NCBI RefSeq assembly: GCF_019931195.1
Contig: NZ_JAIOUO010000004.1
Coordinates: 457,284 to 521,283, forward strand
Length of the DNA stretch: 64,000 nt
Reading direction: 5' to 3'
Origin: Marinobacter sp. F4216
Lineage (GTDB): Bacteria; Pseudomonadota; Gammaproteobacteria; Pseudomonadales; Oleiphilaceae
The translations under genes were made by a program, and so were the position numbers. The notes under the pieces are model-generated. The model was not told the DNA's origin. It did not search any database and saw nothing but the letters and a program-made list of their open reading frames with translations. Positions 16,748 through 25,277 of this stretch are shown here, in pieces (position 1 is the stretch's first letter; each line of letters starts with the position of its first letter).

Positions 16748-16835
16748 CACAATCTCCTGAATCACGTTATTTGGCACCCGGAAATGAACCGGCTATTTAT
16801 TGGTGGCTGATAATGAGGCATCATAACCCTCAATT

Positions 16836-16854
16836 GCAAATAATTCTTATTTAC
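16836..16854. promoter_or_regulatory. Fur-like box between repeat protein and piuC
   Basis: GCAAATAATTCTTATTTAC; its reverse complement matches the 19-base Fur consensus at 12 positions by hand alignment. It sits 12 bases before the hydroxylase ATG and about 90 before the divergent start, so it could repress both genes when iron is plentiful. Confidence 0.6.
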
Positions 16855-16865
16855 GAGGTATTCCC

Positions 16866-17540
16866 ATGATCTTGTGCATCGGCAATATTCTTTCGGACCA
16901 GCAGTTGCGTGAGGTTCGAACTGCGCTGGACTCAGGTCAGTTTGAGGATGGTCGGAAAACCGCGGGTTGGCACGCTCGGCTGGTCAAGAACAATGAACAA
17001 ATGCAGGTGTCCGATGATTCGGCAAAGGCCCTGCGGGCCAGTGTGGAAAAGTCATTGACCGAGCACCCCTTGTTTCAGATGGCTGTTCGGCCCGCAAAAA
17101 TGACACCCATTCTGTTCAGCCGCTACCGGGACGGCATGACCTACGGCAATCATGTAGACGACCCGGTTATGGGACGTGGCGCCGGGAGGATTCGCACCGA
17201 CGTTTCGTTCACCCTGTTCCTCGATGATCCTGAGACGTACGACGGTGGCGAGCTGATGACGGAGACATCAGCAGGGGAACAGTCTTACAAGCTACCTGCC
17301 GGGTCTGCCGTGGTGTACCCCTCATCGACTCTGCATCGGGTAGCGCCAGTAACCCGGGGTCAACGTCGGGTTGCCATTGGCTGGATCCAGAGCACCATTC
17401 GGGACCCGGCCCAGCGGGAAGTGCTGTTTGACCTGGATACCGCGCGGCGCAAGCTGTTCGAACGGGAAGGCAAAACCACCGAGTTCGACCTGCTGACCAA
17501 GTCACTGGCCAATCTCCAACGCTTCTGGGCCGAGGTGTAA
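16866..17540 (+). CDS. piuC: PKHD-type Fe(II)/2-oxoglutarate hydroxylase (PiuC/YbiX-like)
   Basis: A 224-residue enzyme of usual length. The iron triad is visible as the HVD motif in 'YGNHVDDPVMG' (about residues 95-105) and the distal His in 'STLHRVAPVTRGQRRVAIGW', where the following Arg binds 2-oxoglutarate. 'LFLDDPETYDGGEL' is a family signature. In Pseudomonas and Escherichia relatives the gene is Fur-controlled and linked to siderophore receptors; the natural substrate is unknown. The Fur-like box just upstream and a GAGGT ribosome site support the start. It is divergent from the His-rich repeat protein. Confidence 0.88.
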   Translation: MILCIGNILSDQQLREVRTALDSGQFEDGRKTAGWHARLVKNNEQMQVSDDSAKALRASVEKSLTEHPLFQMAVRPAKMTPILFSRYRDGMTYGNHVDDPVMGRGAGRIRTDVSFTLFLDDPETYDGGELMTETSAGEQSYKLPAGSAVVYPSSTLHRVAPVTRGQRRVAIGWIQSTIRDPAQREVLFDLDTARRKLFEREGKTTEFDLLTKSLANLQRFWAEV

Positions 17541-17624
17541 TTTAGGAAGTCCGCTATCTGACGCCTGACGCCAGAACCGGTATACTCCGGCCCAACACTC
17601 ATTATCTATCAGCCAGGTTTTTTC

Positions 17625-19616
17625 ATGCTCAATGCCGACGCCCTCAGCCAGTTGCGCCAGCTAAAATCCGACATCAAGGACAACAAGGTGGTTTTCCCAG
17701 GCACCGTCAAGGCCACCAACGGACGCTTCGGTTTTGTCGCCCTGGATGAAGGCCGGGACCTGTTCCTGCCCCCCGAGGAAATGCAGAAAGTGTTGCCCGG
17801 GGACCGTGTCAAGGTGACCGAGCACGAGGTAGACAGGGGCAAGACCCAGGGCATCGTGGACGAACTGCTTTCCAGCAGCCTGACCCGGTTTGTTGGCCGA
17901 TATCAGATCAAGGGCAAGGGCCACTTCGTGGTGCCGGAAACACCGGGCATCAACCGCTGGATATTCATTCCCCCCAAGGAGCGAAAAGAAGCCAAGCCGG
18001 ACGACTACATCTACTGCGAGATTCACCGTCACCCTATCAAGGACGGTAAGGCCCAGGCCAAAGTCTTGCGGGTGATCGGAAAGGCTGGCGAGCCGGGCAT
18101 CGAGCGTTCCATGACCCTGGCCACCTTCGATCTGGGCGACAATTTCCCGGAAGCCGTCCTCCAGCAGACGGAACAACTGAACGAACAGGCCATTGAAGAG
18201 CGCGTGGCAGGCCGCACCGATCTGACCGATCGCCCCTACGTCACCATCGACAGCCCGGGCACCCAGGACATGGACGATGCCCTGCTGGCCGAACCCAACG
18301 CCACCGGCTGGACGGTGTCCATCGCCATTGCCGATCCGACCGCCATGATCGAGCCGGGCAGTGCCGCCGAGCAGGAAGCCTTCAACCGCGCTACCGCGAT
18401 TTACTTCCCCGGTGAACCGCTGCCCATGCTCCCGGACAGCCTCAGCACCCGCCTGTGCTCGCTGGTGCCCGGTGAAAGGCGTCTGGCGCTGGTGTGCGAT
18501 CTGCAGGTCAATAACGACGGCAGTCTGGGGGAATACAGCTTCCACAGTGCGGTGATCAAGTCCCAGCGCAAGCTCAGCTATGAGCTGGTGGCCAACCTGA
18601 TCGATGGTCGCGAGGACGAGGATATCAACGCCCTGCCGGATGTCGTTGCCAACAGCCTGGACCAGCTGCATCAGGTCGCCACGGTATTGCGCAAATGGCG
18701 CAATGAAAACGCCCTGCTGAGCACTGACCGCCCGGAATTCCGGCTGCGTCTGGATGAAAACAAGCGCATCCGCCAGATTGAGCCAGCGCTGCAAACCGAA
18801 GCCCACAGACTGGTGGAAGAGTGCATGGTCGCAGCCAACCGCTGTGCCGCCGATTTCCTGAGCCAGAAGCCCTCTGGCCTGTTTATTCAGCACCCGGGTT
18901 TCCGGGAGGACCGGCTGGACAATATCCGTACCCTGCTGAAGGATCACGCGCCACAGCTCGCCGAGGTGGACATTGCCAGCCCCGCCGGATTCCGCCAGCT
19001 GATGAAAGACACCGAGGCACTCGAGGCTCAGGTTCCGGTAAAAGCCATCGTCTCCCGCCAACTGGCCCGTGCCGAGCTTCGACTGCAGCCGGCACCGCAC
19101 CAGGGTATGGGGCTGGACGCCTACACCACCTTTACCTCCCCGCTGCGCAAGTTTTCCGACTTCTACGTGCACCGTCTGATCAAATCGGCCCTGTGGGATC
19201 ACCCGATCAAGGCCCTGTCCAACGAGCAACTTGAGCAACTTCAGCAGGCCCAGATCCGCGCCCGACAGGCGGCCAACAGCCTGGAGGCCTGGCTGAAGAG
19301 TGATTTCGCCAAGACGCTGGGCGACGAGGCCCTGCCGGGGATCATCAGCCGCACCATTCCCGCCGGCTTTTTTGTGCGCCTGGACACGAACGGTCTGGAA
19401 GGGTTTGTCAGCTGCAAGGACCTGGACGGCAAGTACGGTTTCGACCCGGTCACCCTGCGCCTTGTGCACAACAAGAACGGGCGGATTTTCCAGTTGGAAC
19501 AGACCGTCACCGTACGCTTTGCCAGCGTCGACGAGGAAAAACGCCAGATCAGCTTCCAGCTGGTAAGCGCGGACGAGGTGACACCGCCAGCCGGTGACAA
19601 CGAACAGGCCGGTTGA
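17625..19616 (+). CDS. rnb: Exoribonuclease II
   Basis: A 663-residue RNase II/RNB-family enzyme. N-terminal cold-shock-type OB folds ('GTVKATNGRFGFVALDEGRDLFLPPEEM') precede the RNB catalytic domain, whose 'IDSPGTQDMDDALLAEP' (about residues 209-225) contains the Asp residues that bind the two metal ions; a C-terminal S1 domain follows ('GIISRTIPAGFFVRLDTNGLEGFVSCKDL'). It degrades single-stranded RNA from the 3' end in the cytoplasm. It is shorter than RNase R and lacks that enzyme's basic tail, so RNase II is the better call. Confidence 0.92.
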   Translation: MLNADALSQLRQLKSDIKDNKVVFPGTVKATNGRFGFVALDEGRDLFLPPEEMQKVLPGDRVKVTEHEVDRGKTQGIVDELLSSSLTRFVGRYQIKGKGHFVVPETPGINRWIFIPPKERKEAKPDDYIYCEIHRHPIKDGKAQAKVLRVIGKAGEPGIERSMTLATFDLGDNFPEAVLQQTEQLNEQAIEERVAGRTDLTDRPYVTIDSPGTQDMDDALLAEPNATGWTVSIAIADPTAMIEPGSAAEQEAFNRATAIYFPGEPLPMLPDSLSTRLCSLVPGERRLALVCDLQVNNDGSLGEYSFHSAVIKSQRKLSYELVANLIDGREDEDINALPDVVANSLDQLHQVATVLRKWRNENALLSTDRPEFRLRLDENKRIRQIEPALQTEAHRLVEECMVAANRCAADFLSQKPSGLFIQHPGFREDRLDNIRTLLKDHAPQLAEVDIASPAGFRQLMKDTEALEAQVPVKAIVSRQLARAELRLQPAPHQGMGLDAYTTFTSPLRKFSDFYVHRLIKSALWDHPIKALSNEQLEQLQQAQIRARQAANSLEAWLKSDFAKTLGDEALPGIISRTIPAGFFVRLDTNGLEGFVSCKDLDGKYGFDPVTLRLVHNKNGRIFQLEQTVTVRFASVDEEKRQISFQLVSADEVTPPAGDNEQAG

Positions 19617-19626
19617 AAAACCGGCC
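19607..19626 (+). other. GNRA-loop hairpin overlapping the rnb stop
   Basis: GGCCGGTT (19607-19614) pairs with AACCGGCC (19619-19626) around the tetraloop GAAA. The stop codon TGA lies in the loop. No T-run follows; it may protect the 3' end of the message. Confidence 0.4.
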
Positions 19627-19677
19627 GGACGGGCGCATCGTAATCTAGTAGGCCATTGTGTCTAATGGAGGTGCGCC

Positions 19678-19884
19678 ATGCCCATTTCGCCCGACGAATT
19701 CCTGAAGAAATACGGCTTCGACAAGGAAGACGAAGAGCGGGACCACAGCTTGCGCCATAACGCCATGGAACACGCCAAGCACCTGCGCCGACCGCACGCC
19801 GGCACGCCCCATGACTGGGAGGATTGGGAGCGTTTCAAGGAAGAGCACCCGGAGGATGTTGAAGAAGAGGGCGACGAACACTGA
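19678..19884 (+). CDS. Small acidic/His-rich protein of unknown function
   Basis: A 68-residue soluble protein with a strong GGAGGTG ribosome site 6 bases before the ATG. It is very rich in Glu, Asp and His ('DKEDEERDHSLRHNAMEHAKHLRRPHAG', and a tail of EEEGDEH), with no membrane helix or Cys. I do not recognise it. The clean start signal and fit between its neighbours support a real gene. Confidence 0.65.
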   Translation: MPISPDEFLKKYGFDKEDEERDHSLRHNAMEHAKHLRRPHAGTPHDWEDWERFKEEHPEDVEEEGDEH

Positions 19885-19898
19885 CCGTCGCCCCCGGC

Positions 19899-20789
19899 TC
19901 AGCCCAGCATCCGCTCCAGCCGTTCGTCTTTCGCCCGCCACTGCTCAGCCAGCCATTCCTTGACGTTGCGACGATGCTCGGCGTCCGCTGAATAATCCTT
20001 GCCCCTCAATTCCTGCGGGATCGCCACAGTGTCGATCTCCATACGGATGGTCTCAACCCGCCCACACAGGAAATCCCAGAACGTGGGTGCACCGCCCGGG
20101 TAAGCAATGGTGACGTCCACCAGGGTCTGGATGGAATCGCCCATGGCATCCAATACGAAGGCCACGCCGCCCGCCTTTGGGGTCAGCAGGTGCTGGTACG
20201 GGGATTTCTGCTTGTCGTGCTTGGCCTGGGTGAACCGGGTGCCTTCCACAAAGTTCATCACGCTCACCGGCGTGTAACGGAATCGCTCGCAGGCGCGTCG
20301 GGTGGCCTTCAGGTCTTCACCACGCTTCTCCGGGTGCTTGATCAGGTACTCCCGGCTGTAGCGCTTCATGAACGGGAAATCCAGGCCCCACCAGGCTAGC
20401 CCGATCACCGGCACCCAGATCAGCTGCTGCTTCAGGAAGAATTTCAGGAACGGCGCGCGGTGATTGAACACCCTCTGCATGGCCAGGATGTCCACCCAGC
20501 TCTGATGGTTACTGAGCACCAGATACCAGCCTTCCCGCTTGAGTTGCTCGTCGCCGGAAACCTCCCATCGGGTGGACTGGGTCAGTTTCATCCAGCCCAC
20601 GTTACAGGCTACCCAGGCCTCAGCGATGGCAATAATGACCTTGGTGCAAAGCACCTGAAAGCCCTTGATCGGTATGATCAGTTTCAGGATGGCGGGGATG
20701 TAGAGAAGAAGGCACCAGAACAGCGTATTAATTCCGAGCAGGATGGCATTCAGAACACCAATCACCGGGGCGGGCAAAAAACTGAGCAT
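19899..20789 (-). CDS. Membrane lysophospholipid acyltransferase (PlsC/YihG family)
   Basis: About 296 residues from the ATG at 20789, which has AGGA upstream. An N-terminal membrane helix (about residues 10-40) is followed by the acyltransferase motif 'SNHQSWVDI' (HX4D), the 'PFMKRYSREYL' loop, and 'NFVEGTRFT', the EGTR substrate motif. Such enzymes add a second acyl chain to lysophosphatidic acid or related lipids at the inner membrane; YihG/YihR-like members are the closest recalled relatives. A longer frame to 20903 adds 38 atypical residues and is not favoured. Confidence 0.88.
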   Translation of the reverse strand: MLSFLPAPVIGVLNAILLGINTLFWCLLLYIPAILKLIIPIKGFQVLCTKVIIAIAEAWVACNVGWMKLTQSTRWEVSGDEQLKREGWYLVLSNHQSWVDILAMQRVFNHRAPFLKFFLKQQLIWVPVIGLAWWGLDFPFMKRYSREYLIKHPEKRGEDLKATRRACERFRYTPVSVMNFVEGTRFTQAKHDKQKSPYQHLLTPKAGGVAFVLDAMGDSIQTLVDVTIAYPGGAPTFWDFLCGRVETIRMEIDTVAIPQELRGKDYSADAEHRRNVKEWLAEQWRAKDERLERMLG

Positions 20790-20986
20790 GTCATTCCTAT
20801 TATTTTGTTGTCTGCAAGCGGGGGCAATCATACCAATCGCATAAGCCAATGGGCAGTGGCCGAAAGTGACTTCATTGCCAGAGAGACAGGACAGTTTTGC
20901 CATAGTCCTGTCCAGACTGGCCAGCTTATTGTTGTGGCGCCCTTTTTTGCTCCATACTTCCGGGCTGATTTGCTGTGGAAACCAAC

Positions 20987-22147
20987 ATGCCGAACTTCCT
21001 GACGTCTGTTACCAACCAAGCCTCGCAACTCTCACGGGCCACCAGGCACGCCGCAAGCTACGCCGGCAATGCTTTTGACCGGGTCTTCCGCCCCGAGCGC
21101 CTGGTGCGAGCCGGTAAGACCTCCTATGAGGTCATTCACCGGGATGGGCTGGTCAGCCTGCGTTACTACCCTCCCCTTCAGGAAACCAGCATCGAACTGG
21201 ATGACCTCACCATTCCGGTGGAGCAGGAGACCCATCGCACACCGGTGGTCATTATCCCGCCCCTGGCGGTGAATATGCTGATCTACGATCTGCTGCCCCA
21301 GCGCAGTCTGATCCGTTTCCTGCGGGCCCGGGGATTCGAGGTGTACCTGATCGACTGGGGCGTGCCCACCCGGGAACACAGCCATTACAACATGCACACC
21401 TATGTGGCCGAGTTCCTGCCGGCGTTTCTGAACAGGGTGCGTAAGCACAGCGGGGAACAGGAGCTGTCACTGCACGGCTGGAGCATGGGCGGCATGTTCA
21501 CCCTGTTTTATTCCGCCCTCAGCAAGGACCAGCACGTGCGCAACGCCATCGTGGTGGGTTCGCCCATCGACAGCCACGCCTCCGGTATTATCGGTGTGCT
21601 GAACCAGCGCATGGCGGACGTTGCGGAAGTTATCCACAAGCGAACGGGGTTTCGCCTGCACGACGTCCGGCCGGACTGGCTGCACACGCCGGGCTGGGCC
21701 AACTCCATCGGGTTCAAGCTGACCAATCCCATGGCCACCGCCCGGAGCTACTGGGAACTGCTGGTTCGCCTGGGCGACCGGGAGTTCGTGTCCGACCATA
21801 CCAGTACGGCGGCGTTTCTTGATCGCATGGTGGCCTACCCCGGCGGCATCATTCAGGACACCGTCGTCCGGGTGTGGCTGGATAACCAGTTATCCCGGGG
21901 CCGGATCCGCATCGGTGACGACGTTGCCTTGCTGGAAAACATCAACGCCAACCTGCTGGCCATTGCCGGAGAAGACGACACCCTGGTAACACCGGATGCC
22001 GCCGGCAATGTGATGGACCACGTCAGCTCGAAAGACAAAACCTTCCGGGTGGTACCCGGTGGCCACATGGGCATTCTCGCCGGCAGCCGGGCGCCCAAGG
22101 CCAGCTGGCTGGCACTGGCGGACTGGCTGGCCGAACGCTCTGATTAG
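20987..22147 (+). CDS. PhaC-like alpha/beta hydrolase with Ser nucleophile
   Basis: About 386 residues resembling the catalytic half of polyhydroxyalkanoate synthases: 'TPVVIIPPLAVNMLIYDLLPQRSLIRFLRARGFEVYLIDWG' region, the elbow 'HGWSMGGMF', a catalytic Asp in 'AGEDDTLVTPD', and His in 'VPGGHMGILAG'. True PhaC enzymes have Cys in the elbow (GxCxG); here it is Ser166, which suggests a hydrolase, acyltransferase or non-polymerising relative. A GTG at 20975 is an alternative start. It is divergent from the acyltransferase gene, so the pair may serve lipid metabolism. Confidence 0.8.
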   Translation: MPNFLTSVTNQASQLSRATRHAASYAGNAFDRVFRPERLVRAGKTSYEVIHRDGLVSLRYYPPLQETSIELDDLTIPVEQETHRTPVVIIPPLAVNMLIYDLLPQRSLIRFLRARGFEVYLIDWGVPTREHSHYNMHTYVAEFLPAFLNRVRKHSGEQELSLHGWSMGGMFTLFYSALSKDQHVRNAIVVGSPIDSHASGIIGVLNQRMADVAEVIHKRTGFRLHDVRPDWLHTPGWANSIGFKLTNPMATARSYWELLVRLGDREFVSDHTSTAAFLDRMVAYPGGIIQDTVVRVWLDNQLSRGRIRIGDDVALLENINANLLAIAGEDDTLVTPDAAGNVMDHVSSKDKTFRVVPGGHMGILAGSRAPKASWLALADWLAERSD

Positions 22148-22171
22148 GACGCGCTGGCCAATCAGCCACTG

Positions 22172-22858
22172 TCAGGAGCCCTGATTCAGTAAGGTTTTCA
22201 GGGCGTCCGGCAGCTCACCAAGGCCACCAATCACCGCCGAGGGCTGGATGTTCCAGTCCTCGAACACCCGCCGGTTATCCCGTTGCACCCACACCGCCTG
22301 CAAGCCGGCGGCACGGGCGCCGATCACATCCCAGGCATTGCTGGACACCAGACACAAAGGTTCATCCCAGGCCCCGGTAGCCCGTCGGGCATAGGCATAC
22401 ACCGCCGGGTCCGGCTTGAAGCTTTTCACATCGTCCACCGACACCAAACCATCAAACAGCGGCAACAACTGGTTGTGCCCGAGCACCTTTTCCAGCGCCG
22501 GATAGCTGCCGTTGGAAAAGGCAAACATCGGGTAGATCCCTTTCAGGGCCTTGAGCGTTGGCAGGGCATCGTCGAAGGCGGGCAGGGACAGGTAACTGGC
22601 CATCAACTCGTCTTCCCGTTCACCGGACAGCGAGAGCCGGTAACTCGCCATGGCAAAGCGCAACGCCTGCCGGGTGCATACGCCAAAGTCCTCGTACGCC
22701 CGCATCAACCCTTTGCGAAAGGCAAACTCCACCTGCTTTTCGCGCCACAGGGCCGCCACCCCCGCCGCCGCATCGCCGGCATCCTGCTCGAGAAGATCTG
22801 CCATACTCAAGGGATCGACCAGGGTACCGTAGACATCAAAGGCGAGTCGTAAGGTCAT
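22172..22858 (-). CDS. HAD-family hydrolase, haloacid dehalogenase type II
   Basis: A 228-residue protein with the class I HAD motifs: nucleophile Asp8 in 'AFDVYGTLVD', 'FSNGSYP' (motif II), Lys in 'VKSFKPDP' (motif III), and 'SSNAWDVIGARAAG' (motif IV). The SSNAWD and FKPDP pattern is typical of L-2-haloacid dehalogenases, which turn 2-haloacids into D-2-hydroxyacids. Some relatives are phosphatases, so activity is not certain. It is cytoplasmic and a single gene. Confidence 0.88.
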   Translation of the reverse strand: MTLRLAFDVYGTLVDPLSMADLLEQDAGDAAAGVAALWREKQVEFAFRKGLMRAYEDFGVCTRQALRFAMASYRLSLSGEREDELMASYLSLPAFDDALPTLKALKGIYPMFAFSNGSYPALEKVLGHNQLLPLFDGLVSVDDVKSFKPDPAVYAYARRATGAWDEPLCLVSSNAWDVIGARAAGLQAVWVQRDNRRVFEDWNIQPSAVIGGLGELPDALKTLLNQGS

Positions 22859-22951
22859 AACAAGTCTCCGTCATCCAGTTATTGCCAGCAGGGCGTACAT
22901 ACAGGGACACGATGTCACGCTTCCGAAAACCCTAACACACAGTGCTGCCAC

Positions 22952-24205
22952 ATGGCCCAGACAACCGGCCCATCAATCTGCTCATCATGGACGGGGAGCA
23001 TCGGTATTTTCCTGATCCTGCTGCTGGGTATTGCCATCACCGCCTGCGCCCAGAACCCGGCGCTGTACAGCCCCGGGGACGACCAGCTGGACGCCGAACC
23101 TTTCAGCGATTTCGCCGACTACCAAAACCGTGCCCGGGCGTATCTGGAAGCCAATCTGACCCCGGTCGAGGGCTTCCCGCGCAGCGACCAGGTGGACTGG
23201 AACCTGCCCTTCTCGCTACCACCCGCTGATCACTGCGCCGAGGCACCGGAGACGGGCCTGTTGCTGATCCATGGTCTGAGCGACTCGCCCTTCGTGTTCC
23301 GGGATCTGGCCCGGGCCCTCTCAGTTCGCTGTATCGGGGTTCGAACCCTGTTGCTGCAGGGCCACGGCACACGACCAGGGGATATGGTCAAAGCCAGCGC
23401 CGACGTCTGGCGGGAACAGGTTCGCCAGCAAATGGCTGACCTGGCCAGGGAGGTGGACCACCTGTTTATCGGAGGCTTTTCGCTGGGCGGGGCCCTGGCC
23501 ACCGAGTATGCGCTGTCCGGCCAGCAGCCACAGGTGGACGGGATCATTGCCCTGGCCCCGGCCTGGCGACTCAACGGCCTGGACAATTACCTCTGGCTGG
23601 CCGGTATTGCCGATCTGTTTGCAGACTTCGTTGAGGAAGAGCCGGAACTGAACCCGGTGAAATACGAGTCGGTGACGCTCAACGCCGGCAGCCAATTGGC
23701 CGATGTGCTCGGCCAGACCCAACGGTTGCTCGAACAGCCGGCAGCCCCCCTGCCTCCGTTGTTTCTGGTGGCCACCGAAGCCGATTCCGTGATTGATCTG
23801 GGCTATCTGGTGCAGACGTTCCGCCAGCGGTTCCGGCATCCGGACAACCGGATGCTGGTCTTCCGGGATCTGCGTAAACCCTGGCCCGACAACTGGGCCG
23901 ATCCCCGCATTCAGTCACTGGACAGCTACCTGCCCGAAGAAAACATTCTGGAGTTCTCCCATCAGGCACTGGCCATCGCCCCGGACAACGAGCTTTACGG
24001 GCGGGGAGCCCCGCTTCAGCGTTGCCTGGAACCCAACAACCTGACTCTGGCGGAGTGCCGAAAACTACCCGCAGGCCAGCTCTGGTTCAGTGCCTGGCAC
24101 GACGACCCCCGGCCGGTGCCCACCAGCAGGCTTACCTACAACCCCTGGTTTGATGTGTTGTCCGGGCACATGGCCGCCTTTATCCGCCGCCAGACCCCAC
24201 ACTAA
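22952..24205 (+). CDS. Lipoprotein alpha/beta hydrolase
   Basis: A 417-residue protein. Residues 18-32 form a lipoprotein signal ending in the lipobox 'ITAC' with Cys32 as acylated residue, so it should be membrane-anchored outside the cytoplasm. The hydrolase core shows 'LLLIHGLSDSPFVFRDLA' (oxyanion region) and 'IGGFSLGGALA' (Ser nucleophile elbow). 'FFQGHGTRPGD'-like text ('LLLQGHGTRPGD') matches monoacylglycerol lipase-type enzymes. It probably hydrolyses carboxylic esters or lipids; the substrate is unknown. It precedes the LysR gene on the same strand by 39 bases. Confidence 0.8.
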   Translation: MAQTTGPSICSSWTGSIGIFLILLLGIAITACAQNPALYSPGDDQLDAEPFSDFADYQNRARAYLEANLTPVEGFPRSDQVDWNLPFSLPPADHCAEAPETGLLLIHGLSDSPFVFRDLARALSVRCIGVRTLLLQGHGTRPGDMVKASADVWREQVRQQMADLAREVDHLFIGGFSLGGALATEYALSGQQPQVDGIIALAPAWRLNGLDNYLWLAGIADLFADFVEEEPELNPVKYESVTLNAGSQLADVLGQTQRLLEQPAAPLPPLFLVATEADSVIDLGYLVQTFRQRFRHPDNRMLVFRDLRKPWPDNWADPRIQSLDSYLPEENILEFSHQALAIAPDNELYGRGAPLQRCLEPNNLTLAECRKLPAGQLWFSAWHDDPRPVPTSRLTYNPWFDVLSGHMAAFIRRQTPH

Positions 24206-24244
24206 GCGTTTCCGCAGCCTGAGCTCTGGGGTAGACTGCGATTC

Positions 24245-25156
24245 ATGAACCCTGTTGATACATTGAATCTCGACCTGCGGGCCCTCGGCACCTTCATTGC
24301 AGTGCTGGACGAGGGCAGCGTATCCAAGGCTGCCATCAAGCTGGGCGTCAGCCAGTCGGCGGTCAGCCACACCCTGGACCGCCTGCGCCAGGCCCTGGGC
24401 GACCCCCTGTTTGTGAAGTCCGGCCGGGGCATCACGCCGACCCGCTACGCCCAGCAGGTCGGACCGCACATCCGGCAGATTCTGGACGATCTGCAATCCC
24501 TGGCGTCAGGACCGTTCTTTACCCCGCAAAGCGCGGAATTCACCTTCACCATTGCCGCCAACGACTACCAGCGGGATCTGCTGCTGCCGCCCCTGGTGGA
24601 GACCCTACGGCGCGAGGCTCCGGGTATCCGGCTGCAGGTCATTCCCTCCGGCATCCCCAGCGCCGATATGCTGCGCAAAGATCTCTGTGACCTGATTATT
24701 TCCCCCCACGCGCCAGAAGCCACCGACATCATGCAGCGGGGGCTGATGGCCGACCGCATGGTGGTGTTCTACGACCAGAACGTGCGAGAAGCCCCGAAAG
24801 ACCTGGCGGAGTACCTGCAAGCCGACCACATCGCCCTGCTGTTTGCCTCCGGCGAAAAGCCGGCCCTGGAAGGCGCCATGTCAGCCCGGGGCCTGAGCCG
24901 CCGGAACGTGGTGACCGTTTCCAACTTCTCCGGCCTGCCGGAATTCCTGCGCGGCTCCGACCTGCTGGCCACCGCTCCGGAGCGGATGAGTAATCACTTA
25001 CTGCGAGACTTTGCCTGGACCCCGCTGCCCTTCGAGTTCAAGCCTTTTACCCTGCTGATGCTGTGGCACCGGCGCAACCAGAACGACCCGGCCCACCGCT
25101 GGCTGAGAAACCAGGTCAACAGCGTGGCTGCCACCATGAATGGCCTGAATCAGTAA
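24245..25156 (+). CDS. LysR-family transcriptional regulator
   Basis: A 303-residue LysR regulator with an N-terminal winged HTH ('GSVSKAAIKLGVSQSAVSHTLDRLRQALGDPLFVKSGRGI', about residues 22-61) and a periplasmic-binding-protein-like effector domain (about 95-300, beginning 'FTFTIAANDYQRDLLLPPL'). The effector domain resembles the NodD/PcpR-type group. It lies 121 bases before the Bcr/CflA pump gene on the same strand and may control that or the hydrolase before it; no operator was identified. The effector is unknown. Confidence 0.9.
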   Translation: MNPVDTLNLDLRALGTFIAVLDEGSVSKAAIKLGVSQSAVSHTLDRLRQALGDPLFVKSGRGITPTRYAQQVGPHIRQILDDLQSLASGPFFTPQSAEFTFTIAANDYQRDLLLPPLVETLRREAPGIRLQVIPSGIPSADMLRKDLCDLIISPHAPEATDIMQRGLMADRMVVFYDQNVREAPKDLAEYLQADHIALLFASGEKPALEGAMSARGLSRRNVVTVSNFSGLPEFLRGSDLLATAPERMSNHLLRDFAWTPLPFEFKPFTLLMLWHRRNQNDPAHRWLRNQVNSVAATMNGLNQ

Positions 25157-25277
25157 TTCATCAATTTCATTCATATATGGTATGAGCCCGCCGGTTGTTA
25201 TCTTCTGCCCCGCCGGCCACTAGACTCCGTGTCCTGCCCACTAATTCCAGTGGACTTAAGGGATTACGGAACACACC

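Noticed and set aside
17661..19469. A 602-residue open frame antisense to rnb
   Set aside because: Shadow of a GC-rich gene; rnb has full RNB and S1 motifs, and the antisense product has no recognisable domain.
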